DNA of 64,000 nt, taken from positions 1,240,001 to 1,304,000 of the forward strand of contig OZ240206.1 of the NCBI GenBank assembly GCA_965197405.1, written 5' to 3'. Numbering within the stretch: position 1 is the stretch's first letter; the number at the start of each line of letters is the position of its first letter. Shown piece after piece: positions 50,934 through 59,629 of this stretch. The position numbers and the translations under genes are program-made. The notes under the pieces were generated by a model. The model saw nothing but the letters and a program-made list of their open reading frames with translations. It did not search any database and was not told the origin of the DNA. Source of the stretch: G965197405 sp965197405 (lineage in GTDB: Bacteria; Chloroflexota; Dehalococcoidia; Lucifugimonadales; JAGWBF01).

Positions 50934-53129
50934 ATGAGGAGGAAAAGCTTGATCAGAAAAATGTCACCGCCGCTTTTGCTGGCAGTGCTAGTGGCGGGGC
51001 TAGCCCTGGGAATATGGGGATTGCTCCGTTCAGATAACGTGGATGCAAGCAACCACAGCGCTACCAGGTCTTTCTCCGTGCCATCGGTGCCCGCAGGCGG
51101 TGAGCTAGACGTAACAATCACCGTTGCCCGCTACGGTAGCTTTGGGGGGGTAGTGGAAACACTGCCCCCCGGGTTCAGTTATGTGGAAGACTCCATTACA
51201 CCCTCCGATATCCGGGTTAAGGTGGACGGTCAGACCGTCAGATTCACCCTCCAGGGATCGTATGAGGCCTTCACCTATACCGTCACCGTCTCCGACACGG
51301 CGGATGAATACAATTTCACCGGATACTTGAGGGACGATAATAAAGACGACAGTGATATTGATGGTGCTCTCAGCGTAATGGTTACGACACAGACCGGAGG
51401 AGAGGTCCCGACTTCTACCCCACCGCCTTCGCCGGAGCCATCAGCCCCCAGCGCCATGCGGTCCCTCTCCGCGCCATCGGTGCCCGCGAGCGGTACGCTC
51501 ACAGTAACTATCGTCGCCAGCAATTACGGTAGCTTCGGCCAGGTGGCGGAGACGCTGCCCGACGGGTTCAGCTACGTCAATGATTCCGTTGACCCGTCCG
51601 ACACAAGGGTCGGGGTGGACGGCCAGACTGTCGCCTTCACCCTCCAGGGCGCGGACAAGAGCTTCACATATGAAGTCACCGTTTCCAGTAGGGCGAGGCC
51701 CTACTCTTTTTCAGGTATTCTCAGGGACGCGGACCGCGGTGAACATGCCGTTGGAGGTGATTCCAGTGTAACGGTCCAGCCCTCCACGTCGGGCCCAGGC
51801 GCTACCAGGTCCTTCTCCGCGCCATCGGTGCCCGCGAGCGGTACGCTCACAGTAACTATCGCCGCCAGCAATTACGGTAGCTTCGGCCAGGTGGCGGAGA
51901 CGCTGCCCGACGGGTTCAGCTACGTGAATGGTTCCGTTGACCCGTCCGATACCAGAGTCGGGGTGGACGGCCAGACTGTCACCTTCACCCTCCAGGGCGC
52001 AAACGAGAGCTTCACATACGAAGTCACTGCTTCCAGTAGGGCGAGGCCCTACTCTTTTTCAGGTATTCTCAGGGACGAGGACCGCGATGAACATGACGTT
52101 GGAGGTGTCTCCAGCGTAACGGTCGAGCCCCAGACGTCCGGTCCAGCCTCCCGGACCTTCTCCCCATCGCGGGTGAACCCGGGCGGCACGATGGCGGTGA
52201 CCATTACGGCCAGGGACTACGGTAGCTTCGGCCAGGTGGCGGAGACGCTGCCCGACGGGTTCAGATACGTGGTGGACTCGACTACTCCAGTGAATGGCAT
52301 CAGGATTGCGGTGGCCGGCCAGGTTGTCACCTTTACCCTCCAGGGTGCGGACAAGAGCTTCACATACGAAGTCACCGCCCCAGGTACAGTGGGGTCCTAT
52401 TCCTTCTCCGGCGTTCTGACGGACAGCGACCAGATGGAAACAAGCATTGGGGGCACTCCCAGCATAAGGGTTGCCAGCCCTCCGCCTACTCCCACCAGAG
52501 CCGCTCCCAGCCCCCCGCGCAGGCCCAGGGCAAATCCGACGCCGACATCCAGGCCGCCGAGGCCTACGGCAACTCCGGCACCGACGACGGTGCCTCCGAC
52601 AGCTATACCGCCAACGCCTACGGCAGTACCGCCGACGCCTACTCCTACGGCGATACCACCAACCCCAACGGCGGTGCCTCCTACTCCAACCCCAACGGCG
52701 GTGCCTCCTACTCCGACCCCTACGGCAGTACCGCCGGCTCCCACTGCGGTCCCTGCGACGCCAACGTCGGTGCCGCCTACGGCTACCGCCGCACCGCCAA
52801 CTCCGACGCGAGTATCACCCACCGCAACGCCGGTGTCACCCATCCCGACGGCGAGGCCGACGGCCGTATCCACGCCCACCTCGGTGCCGCCTACGGCTAC
52901 CGCCGCACCGGCGGCCACCTCGACGGCCGTACCGCCCGCGCCTACAGCTACCAGCGTGCCCCCGACGCCGGCTCCAACGCCGACGGTGGTTGCGCCACCC
53001 GTGCCGCCTGTGACCCCTGAAGAGGAGGGTGGCGGGTTGCCAGTATGGGCAATCGTGTTGATCGTCATAGGCGCAGTGCTGGCAGTGGGGGCAGTGACCC
53101 TCTACATCGTCAGGTCGAGGGCGAGGTAG
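50934..53129 (+). CDS. Four-repeat surface protein with Pro-rich stalk and C-terminal anchor
   Basis: 731 residues; ATG at 50934, or TTG at 50949, which is better spaced from the AGGAGG. Signal peptide (PPLLLAVLVAGLALGIWGLL), then four repeats of about 115 residues, each with the signature YGSFGQVAETLPDGFSYV, GVDGQTVTFTLQGA and FTYEVT. Repeats 2 and 3 are nearly identical in DNA. A stalk of about 170 residues is built from PTA/PPTPT units. A membrane helix LPVWAIVLIVIGAVLAVGAV and a basic end IVRSRAR anchor the protein. It lies 11 bp after the cadherin-repeat gene, so both are probably made together, and a strong terminator follows. Confidence 0.82.
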   Translation: MRRKSLIRKMSPPLLLAVLVAGLALGIWGLLRSDNVDASNHSATRSFSVPSVPAGGELDVTITVARYGSFGGVVETLPPGFSYVEDSITPSDIRVKVDGQTVRFTLQGSYEAFTYTVTVSDTADEYNFTGYLRDDNKDDSDIDGALSVMVTTQTGGEVPTSTPPPSPEPSAPSAMRSLSAPSVPASGTLTVTIVASNYGSFGQVAETLPDGFSYVNDSVDPSDTRVGVDGQTVAFTLQGADKSFTYEVTVSSRARPYSFSGILRDADRGEHAVGGDSSVTVQPSTSGPGATRSFSAPSVPASGTLTVTIAASNYGSFGQVAETLPDGFSYVNGSVDPSDTRVGVDGQTVTFTLQGANESFTYEVTASSRARPYSFSGILRDEDRDEHDVGGVSSVTVEPQTSGPASRTFSPSRVNPGGTMAVTITARDYGSFGQVAETLPDGFRYVVDSTTPVNGIRIAVAGQVVTFTLQGADKSFTYEVTAPGTVGSYSFSGVLTDSDQMETSIGGTPSIRVASPPPTPTRAAPSPPRRPRANPTPTSRPPRPTATPAPTTVPPTAIPPTPTAVPPTPTPTAIPPTPTAVPPTPTPTAVPPTPTPTAVPPAPTAVPATPTSVPPTATAAPPTPTRVSPTATPVSPIPTARPTAVSTPTSVPPTATAAPAATSTAVPPAPTATSVPPTPAPTPTVVAPPVPPVTPEEEGGGLPVWAIVLIVIGAVLAVGAVTLYIVRSRAR

Positions 53130-53160
53130 TATCTAACACCTAGCGAATCGAAGGTATTCT

Positions 53161-53198
53161 AGGAACGGGGGCTCCAGGTAGAGCCCCCGTTCCTTTTG
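53161..53198 (+). terminator. Rho-independent terminator after the surface-protein pair
   Basis: AGGAACGGGGGCTC (53161-53174) pairs perfectly with GAGCCCCCGTTCCT (53181-53194) and is followed by TTTT. Confidence 0.92.
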
Positions 53199-53264
53199 CA
53201 GCAAGCCTGGTACTCCATCTGAACTACTGAGTGCGCGAAGCCCGGCTGGTTGTGAATTCACGTT

Positions 53265-54013
53265 TCAAGTGCAACACCCTGTTCCAGAAACTCTCGTCCG
53301 GGGTGTAGTAACCCAGGCATTTACGCGGAGTATCGTTATAAGCTTGGACCACTGGAGGCAAATTAGCTCTTTAACAACTGGAGAGTATGGCGAAGGCCAG
53401 ACCATCACGGCCAAAACTCCGGTCAGCCGGATGCCCAGGTTCAAAGCGCATATCGTGGCTGCCAGCCGGCTCAGCAGGCCCCAGGCAGTGCGGGCCTGGG
53501 GAAAGTGCAGGTGGAAGGTCGCTTCCAGTCGCGCGTTGACCATTTCCACTATCTGCCGTCGTCTATGATGTTGTTTGCTCGGGCCCCTCGCCGTGTCCCC
53601 AGAGTAATTCCTGGGGGTGAGCACCACTGCACCGTAGTCCTGATGCCAATGACTCTGTCACCACGCCCTGGAGAACTCATTGTCGGCCAGATAGGAGGGA
53701 CCCCCGTTGACCTCTCTCACCCCGGACGTGGGCCAGTGGGGCCAACGTACTCCTTCCCGTTGCGACGACGGGGCAGGTCCTCCGGCTTCAAGGGACGCCT
53801 CTCCCAATCAGTTCGCCAGCAGAGGAAGGCTTCGGCCACCCACCGACCTTCATTGTTGGCTGGGGCCAGCAGTAAGCTGGTGATGACTCCCTCCGAGGTC
53901 AGGAACAGCAGCAGTTTGCAGCCATAGTACCAGTGCCGCTCACAGCCACCTCTTCCCACAGAGGCCTCGTTGCCGAAGAGACGGCGATGCCGTCCCCGAC
54001 AGCGACGCATCAA
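53265..54013 (-). pseudogene. Transposase remnant, C-terminal half
   Basis: In two frames: RHWYYGCKLLLFLTSEGVIT with SLLLAPANNEGRWVAEAFLC, then GPSYLADNEFSRAWWQSHWH and QIVEMVNARLEATFHLHFPQ followed by ARTAWGLLSRLAATICALNL. This is the second half of a DDE transposase of IS4/IS982-like build. The frame changes near 53620-53720 and the N-terminal half is missing. It abuts the IS5-like remnant, so one element was inserted into the other. Confidence 0.65.
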
Positions 54014-54029
54014 GCACGCCCAGGGAGGA

Positions 54030-54463
54030 TTTGGTCATGGCCCCGTCCAGGCTCACCAACTCCAGGCCCTTCAATCAAGCGGGGCCGCACCATTCATCGT
54101 AACGGTCCAGCCCCGCCTGCCATAGCTGCAAGAACACCCCGACAGTGGCCCAGTCTTAAAGTGAGGATGGCCTGTGGAGCCGGAGCAAATGCCCGTCGAA
54201 TCTAACGCCTTCCACTGGCAACCGGTGCGCAGCACATAGAAGATACCGTTGGCGCAGGTCCGGTCCCGGACCCGGGACTACCTCCGCCCAAATGATGGGT
54301 ATTCACCCACTGGGGAAGTAGTGGGGCCAATACCTCCCACAGAGCCTGCCCCGTATCGAGTACGAGGCTCGGATACCTGAAAGGAGCCGGTGGTAGAGTT
54401 GGTTCGGGCAGCTGGGCTGTCGCGCTGGGGGCGCGATGGCTTGGGGTCTTTCGCTTTGGTCAT
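54030..54463 (-). pseudogene. IS5-like transposase remnant, N-terminal half
   Basis: Begins MTKAKDPKPSRPQRDSPAAR at 54463. After a palindromic repeat (54342-54370) it reads WEVLAPLLPQWVNTHHLGGG, then in the next frame CANGIFYVLRTGCQWKALDS, later GVFLQLWQAGLDRYDEWCGP and LVSLDGAMTKSSLG, all typical of IS5-group transposases. Several frameshifts, and the catalytic second half is absent. Confidence 0.7.
54342..54370. repeat. Palindromic repeat inside the IS5-like remnant
   Basis: GAGCCTGC, CCCGTATCGAGTACG and then a second GAGGCTC end. It is read as SEPRTRYGAGS. Confidence 0.8.
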
Positions 54464-54528
54464 TCACCAAGTTTACCTTCAGCTCTGGCTCCTTCCCCTT
54501 CGCATCTAACGCGGTTTGCCATTCGTTT

Positions 54529-54804
54529 TTAGGATAGGATCTTAGTGCGGCTGTAATACCAGACCCCGTCCTTGTTCAAATAGTCCTCTATCGCTTCATG
54601 CCTGGAGATGCCTGAGAGCCATTGTTCATCACTCATCTTTTCGGCCGCGTCGTCAGGTATCGGAGATGCAATAAAGGCGGCTTTCATTGGCTCTGGGGAT
54701 TTCGGCTCCTGTTGGCCGGATTTCAGTCGCAGTTCCTCGCGGTAGGTCTGTCTACCCCGGGGTGCCCATCTTTGGGCAGCCGGTTGGAGCTGCAACGAGG
54801 ACAC
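54529..54804 (-). pseudogene. Possible fragment of a hypothetical gene
   Basis: The last 50 residues (MKAAFIASPIPDDAAEKMSD; EQWLSGISRHEAIEDYLNKD) have ordinary protein composition, while the first 40 are Arg/Gln-rich and unlikely. It may be a truncated coding end. No family was recognised. Confidence 0.3.
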
Positions 54805-54882
54805 TGCAGCCTACTATTGATAAGCCCGGTATGATACTATGGGTCTTGATCCAGTCATACGCGCGGCGCAAAGGGATATTCA

Positions 54883-55272
54883 ATGGGCGTTGCCAAGGCC
54901 AGAGAGCGTATTGCTCGTGCGAGACAGCAGTTGGAGAGGGTCCAAACTGCAGCCCGGGGCCATGATCCTGAAAATGCCGTAGTTTGGGCCTTCTATGCCT
55001 ACGAGAACTGTATTACCGCACTCGCGGAGTTCCACGGTTTAGTGTGGACCAAAAGCCACACCCAGAAGGCTCAACTAGCTCGGAATCTTCATAACAATGG
55101 AATGATTTCACGCGACATCCGCGATGAGTTGGAGGAGTTGAACAGACTGAGAAAGGATGTAGCCTACAATGGACCAGGGCTTGAAGTGCAGGAGTTGGAC
55201 TTGGAAGATCTCGTCAATAAACTCGAGGAATTTATAGACGAGAGTGAATCAGGTATAGGCTCATCACCATGA
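54883..55272 (+). CDS. HEPN-like protein of a toxin-antitoxin pair
   Basis: 129 residues, all alpha-helical: ARERIARARQQLERVQTAAR, NAVVWAFYAYENCITALAEF, and a C-terminal helix with ELNRLRKDVAYNGPG. Size, the charged first helix and the R-x4-Y-like segment near the end fit small HEPN proteins, whose partners are MNT nucleotidyltransferases. ATGA overlap with the next gene confirms one operon. In described pairs the HEPN protein is an RNase toxin and the partner inactivates it by AMPylation. The typical RNase motif R-x4-6-H is not clear here. Confidence 0.7.
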   Translation: MGVAKARERIARARQQLERVQTAARGHDPENAVVWAFYAYENCITALAEFHGLVWTKSHTQKAQLARNLHNNGMISRDIRDELEELNRLRKDVAYNGPGLEVQELDLEDLVNKLEEFIDESESGIGSSP

Positions 55273-55916
55273 ACGAAACAGTGGAGACTGCAGCAAAATC
55301 AGTGTTCGATGCTCTGACCCTAGAGGGTTTAGCGGACACAGCGACGGTGGTCCTTACAGGCTCCGGTGCTCGCGACACCATGAACGGTCGCAGTGACATC
55401 GACATCCTTGTCCTTGACGACGTCGAGCGCCGGATTCGACTCAAGCATCCAAGTGACGTAGACCTCCAACAGTATAGTCGCTCGAGGTTTCTGAGCCGAC
55501 TCGAGGATGGCGACGACTATCCGTGCTGGGCGCTACGCTTTGGAATACCAATGCGAGACCCCGATGGCTGGTGGGCTAAGCATGTAGCTGCGGAATTCGA
55601 TAATCCCCACTGGCCGGATTGGCGTCCCAAGGTGGACCATGCAAGGAAGCGTATGAATATGGCCTCAGAGTTGCTTGACGTTGGGGATGTCGACGCAGCA
55701 TCCGAGGAGTTGATGTTCGCAGCCAGTCACGTTGCCAGGGCGGTCCTGCTAAAGCATGGGGTGTTTCCCATTTCACGACCAGAGTTGCCGTCGCAATTGG
55801 AGCGTATAGAACCAAGTCTTGCCTACCTTCTTGACCTACTTATTGAGGGCAATTTAGGCGCTGCCGACTTGAGGTCTGGAGAATCACTCTTGATACGCCA
55901 GATAAAACAACTGTAG
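55269..55916 (+). CDS. MNT-type nucleotidyltransferase antitoxin
   Basis: 215 residues. The nucleotidyltransferase motif is VVLTGSGARDTMNGRSDIDI (GSxAR ... SDxD), followed by LVLDDVERRIRLKHPSDVDL and a third acidic strand region. The second half is helical (ARKRMNMASELLDVGDVDAA; SEELMFAASHVARAVLLKHG), itself HEPN-like, as in longer members. It overlaps the upstream HEPN-like gene by 4 bp. Probable antitoxin that modifies the HEPN partner. The pair sits among insertion sequences, a common place for such modules. Confidence 0.78.
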   Translation: MNETVETAAKSVFDALTLEGLADTATVVLTGSGARDTMNGRSDIDILVLDDVERRIRLKHPSDVDLQQYSRSRFLSRLEDGDDYPCWALRFGIPMRDPDGWWAKHVAAEFDNPHWPDWRPKVDHARKRMNMASELLDVGDVDAASEELMFAASHVARAVLLKHGVFPISRPELPSQLERIEPSLAYLLDLLIEGNLGAADLRSGESLLIRQIKQL

Positions 55917-55944
55917 CAGGCTGCCGAAGAACCCATGGCCGGGT

Positions 55945-57281
55945 TTACCCGTAGACCTGTGCCTGGAACGGCGCTGCGGCTGTGGAGAATCTCCTTATAT
56001 TCCTCGCTGCGCTTCGGAATGACGGAGACGAGGGCAGGGTGTAGAGATGTTCAGGGCAAATGGAAAGAACGAGGAACCACCGACTATCGGAGGACCCTCC
56101 GGCCTCAGTCCCTGCCCAGGGATATCGCATTTGGATTTTGGTGAATTGGGATAGCAATGTGGCCAGGTAACTGTTGTCCCACCCGGCCCGTTTCAGTTTG
56201 CCTCTCATGGATCCTTTGGAGGGTTCCAGCCGGGCCAGATTAAGCGCCAGTTTGCGTAGCAGAGCCAGATTGTCCGGGCAGTTGTCCTTCCGGTTTCGGG
56301 ACTGGTCCTCATTGAAGACCACGTCCAGCACCCAGTGCAGTTGGTTCTCGATTCCCCAGTGGGCCCGTGCGATTTGGTTAAACCGCTCCGGTGGGAATGC
56401 CTGGCTCAGGAGGTAGTACCGGCTCTCGACGCTGCTATGGCCTCCCTCCTGTCGACTGGCGGTTATCTTCCCCACTGCCGCCAGTCCGGGCCACTGGTGC
56501 CGCTCCTGCAGCCAGGCCACGTCGCTGCTTATGCTGGCCGTCCGGGTCTCGATACGCCCGTGCCCCTTGTTGGTCTGGCTTGCCTCTGCCACGGTCGTGG
56601 CCGAATCGTCAAGGAACAGGCGCACATCATCGTTGAGAGACCCCTGATTCCCCTTCAGGGCCAGCACGTAATCGGCCCCTTGGTCCAGCGCCTGCTGGGA
56701 CAGCCGTCTCTGGCAGTGCATGGCGTCAGCGGTGACCACCATTCCCGGCAGGGCCAGCATTTCCAGGAGTTTGGGCACAGCGGTGATCTCGTTGGACTTG
56801 CCATCCACGGCCAGTTGTCCCATCACCAGACGCTGTTCTGCGGCCCAGGCATTGACCAGGTGCAGAGGCGATTTGGCCTCGGCGCGGTCATAAGAGCGGC
56901 GCAGCGTCTTGCCGTCTATGGCCAGCACACCCTCGCAGCCTTGGGCAAACCGGTGCATGAACCCCAGAAACCACTTCTGGAATGCCTCCGGGTCCAACAG
57001 GCGGAACACTCTGGAGAAGAGCCTGCCCCCGCGAAAGCGGGGGTGTCGTGGCTGGGAATTCCATTCCTGAGCGGCAGGAAGGATTCCAAGAACTCCCGTT
57101 TGGAGTGCCCGAAGAGGGCCATGTCGGTACAGGTCTCCCCGCCACACAGTATGGTGCATAAGGCAATGACCAGTATGTCGTGCAATGAATGCCGGCCTGC
57201 GTTTCCACCAAGGGGTCCAGATCGTCGATCGCCATCCCCATCACCACAACCTCCACACTTCCCCTCAATCAACCACTCCAA
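55945..57281 (-). pseudogene. ISAs1-family transposase broken by a palindromic repeat
   Basis: The N-terminal frame (from about 57281) reads GRHSLHDILVIALCTILCGG and MALFGHSKREFLESFLPLRN up to GIPSHDT. Then the repeat at 57019-57044 intervenes (PAFAGAGS), and the family sequence resumes in another frame with LFSRVFRLLDPEAFQKWFLG, VLAIDGKTLRRSYDRAEAKS, VVTADAMHCQRRLSQQALDQ and ARAHWGIENQLHWVLDVVFN. The insertion is about 23 bp, not a multiple of three. The downstream frame leaves the IS at 56117 and ends in flanking DNA at 55945, so no stop is encoded within the IS. Confidence 0.88.
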
Positions 57282-57346
57282 GAACGCCCCTATTATCTAT
57301 CACCCGAACACCCTCCCATATCTCCCTTTCAAATGCGATAGCCCTG
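56117..57346 (-). mobile_element. ISAs1-family insertion sequence with perfect target duplication
   Basis: 1230 bp. The ends CAGGGATATCGCATTTG (56117-) and, inverted, CAGGGCTATCGCATTTG (to 57346) differ at one position. The CAGGG tip is typical of ISAs1. Both sides carry the same 10 bp, AGTCCCTGCC (56107-56116 and 57347-57356). Confidence 0.9.
57019..57044. repeat. Palindromic repeat disrupting the ISAs1 transposase
   Basis: GAGCCTGC tail plus CCCCCGCGAAAGCGGGGGT. It has the same tail as the copies in the element, with a different palindrome core. Confidence 0.85.
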
Positions 57347-57926
57347 AGTCCCTGCCAGGTTTGCATAGAGTATCAAAGAAGATAGAATGGACTCGCCATA
57401 TTGCCAGTCGCTGCCCTCTTCTCGTTTCCCCATCCTTTTGTTTAGGTTAATCAAAACTATGGAGTGAAGATAATACCTCAGTAGTAGTGATCAGCAGGTC
57501 GGTCGGCTGTCACGGATTCTACCCCACATCCCCACCCTGTGATTTAGATGTCGCGTGGGCAGAAGTGGGTCGCCGCACATGCTGTTCCATCATAATAATA
57601 TGACGGGAGGCTTACAGGGCCATCCACATTTCAAAGATGGTACTGCCTACCGTCAAGTCAGGCCCACCAGACTTGACAAAATCAAGAACCTTTACCATTA
57701 CCTTCACTCTGGCGATGTAATCAGCCTCTCGCCCGACCTGGCAGTGAAACCTGCCGGGAGACGAGCGGCCAGTCAGTCCTATAGCGGACGGAACTCCGCA
57801 GAAGCCCACGCCGGGCCGGCGTGGGGTTCCGCTTTGTGGCGCACCACTGACCTGTGAAAAACTTTCCGAGTTGCCCAGTCTTGTGATAAATTCATACATC
57901 CCCCTTTGTTCGCAGGAGTGTGAATA
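57347..57926. other. 580-bp region without a recognised gene
   Basis: Contains one strong palindrome (57805-57825: CCCACGCCGG-G-CCGGCGTGGG). A minus-strand stretch, ARVKVMVKVLDFVKSGGPDL (about 57640-57730), could be the end of a lost gene. No start signal or full gene is visible apart from the sulfatase leader. Confidence 0.4.
57805..57825. repeat. Perfect 10-bp-arm palindrome
   Basis: CCCACGCCGG, one central G and CCGGCGTGGG. REP-like; no T tract. Confidence 0.7.
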
Positions 57927-59319
57927 TTGAATGTCATCTGGATTGTTGCGGACACCTTTCGCAAGGACCACATAGGCGCTTACGGCAATCAGACGATCAG
58001 AACACCCTCCCTGGATGCGCTGGCGGCCGGGGCGGCCCGGTTCGACCGGCACTACTCCGCCGGATTCCCGACCATGCCCACCAGGGCGGACCACCAGACG
58101 GGACGCTGGACAATGTCCTTTATGGGATGGCAGCCTCTGCCCGCGGACGTAACCACCCTGGCGGAGATACTGGCCGGCCATGGCCTTCACACGGCGGCGG
58201 CGGTGGACACGCCCTACTATCTGAGGGACGGGATGAACTATGACCGGGGATTCCAGTCCTTCTTCATGAACCGGGGGCAGGACACGCTCTGGTCCATGAT
58301 TCCTCAGCCGGGTTATCATCACGAATCCCTGGACGTACGGGAGGCATGGCGATACGAATCGGACCGGAACGCGCCCAGCACATTCATGACAGCCATCCGG
58401 TGGTTGCAACGACATTACAAAGAGGACTTCTTTCTCTACGTAGACACCTGGGACCCTCACGAGCCCTGGGACGCCCCTCCCTATTACACGGAACTCTTGG
58501 GCGGATTACGACGGCGAACTGGTGCTTCCCCTGTATGGGAACTGGCACGACGTGCCGGGATACGAGGAAGCGATGCTTCGCAAAGGCCACGCCACCTATT
58601 GCGGCGAGATTACCATGGTCGACACCTGGTTGGGCTTCCTGCTGAAGTCGGTCGAGAACATGGGCCTGTCGGACAGGACAACGGTTATTTTCACCACCGA
58701 CCATGGCTTCTATTTCGGGGAACACGGCGGCCTGTTCGGCAAGATGAGCTCGGGGAAGTCCCCGGACGGAACCCTCCGGCCCTACGGAGAACCGGGATCA
58801 ACGTGGACCTACTCCCCCCTCTTCGAGGAACTCGTCCACATCCCGCTTCTGATTCAAGCTCCGGGAGTATCACCAGGAATCTACCAGGGTCTGAGTTCGG
58901 CGGTGGACGTCATGCCCACCGTGCTGGACCTCATGGGAATGCAGATCCCTGACTTTGTTCAGGGCAGATCTCTGGCGCCCGGGATGCGAGGCGGTGCAAC
59001 GCAGGGAAGGGAGTTCGTGGTCAGCAGCATTCCCTTCGCCAACCCCGGCGATCCGGTCCATTCCGTGGACAACCTGCTCCGCCCCCTCTCGGATTATCCC
59101 GTCACCACGGTCACCTCTGGAGAGTGGAGCCTGCTGTACAGCCCCGAGGATGGTGTGTCGGAGCTTTACCACCTTCCCTCCGATCCGAGTCAGGTCCGAA
59201 ACGTAATAGGGACCCACAAAGACATCGCCGGGGAGATTCATCAGCTCCTGGTCCGGTTTATGCGGGAGACCGACTTGCCAGAACGCCTGCTGACGCCTCG
59301 ATTGGAGCTTCGAATTTAG
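57927..59319 (+). pseudogene. Sulfatase-family gene with one frameshift
   Basis: The first frame starts MNVIWIVADTFRKDHIGAYG (metal-binding D of the alkaline phosphatase fold) and includes FPTMPTRADHQTGRW at the active-site position and DTWDPHEPWDAPPYYTELL. After about 58497 the gene continues in another frame: WADYDGELVLPLYGNW, MVDTWLGFLLKSVENMGLSD and TTDHGFYFGEHGG (metal-binding DHG), to the C terminus LLTPRLELRI. A gain of 1 bp or loss of 2 bp explains it. The site that should read C/S-x-P-x-R reads TMPTR, so the formylglycine precursor residue is missing. If intact it would be a cytoplasmic sulfatase-like hydrolase of about 463 residues. Confidence 0.82.
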
Positions 59320-59629
59320 GTCCGTCCCCGGCCACTTGCGTCCCCATTCAGAACCAACCGAGTGGTGAACGGGAGCGCAGAGTCGGATAAAGCAAAGACC
59401 TCATCACACAATAGTTGAAGCGGGTTTGGCTGCCCACCTGCCGGAGCACTCCGGCCGGTCAGTCTTGCAGCCGGACGCTGGAGGCGATTACCCAGCCCGG
59501 CGGGAAATGTCCGGGGTGGTGAGGTACGGCTACAGAACCAACTGTTGATAAATCAGGTTGACTGCCCTTGTCGTCTTTCCAATCCCCGCACCCTGCCATT
59601 GGTATTTCATGAGAAAGACCCCAGATGTT
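59320..59629. other. 310-bp gap between sulfatase and PfkB-like genes
   Basis: No gene supported. The open frame of the PfkB-like gene extends back to 59558, but those 24 residues do not resemble the family. A GGCCGG/CCGGCC repeat and an AT-rich TGTTGATAAATCAGGTTGAC patch (59543-59562) could be part of a promoter. Confidence 0.35.

Noticed and set aside
52397..53068. Minus-strand Gly/Val frame opposite the Pro-rich stalk of the four-repeat protein
   Set aside because: Again a shadow of PTA/PPTP codons; the plus-strand gene has signal peptide, repeats and anchor.
56335..57450. 371-residue plus-strand frame over the ISAs1 element
   Set aside because: It is antisense to the transposase and crosses the IS end; composition is not protein-like.
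57612..58460. 282-residue minus-strand frame over the sulfatase start
   Set aside because: Arg/Val/Gly-rich antisense of the sulfatase gene, which has clear family motifs on the plus strand.
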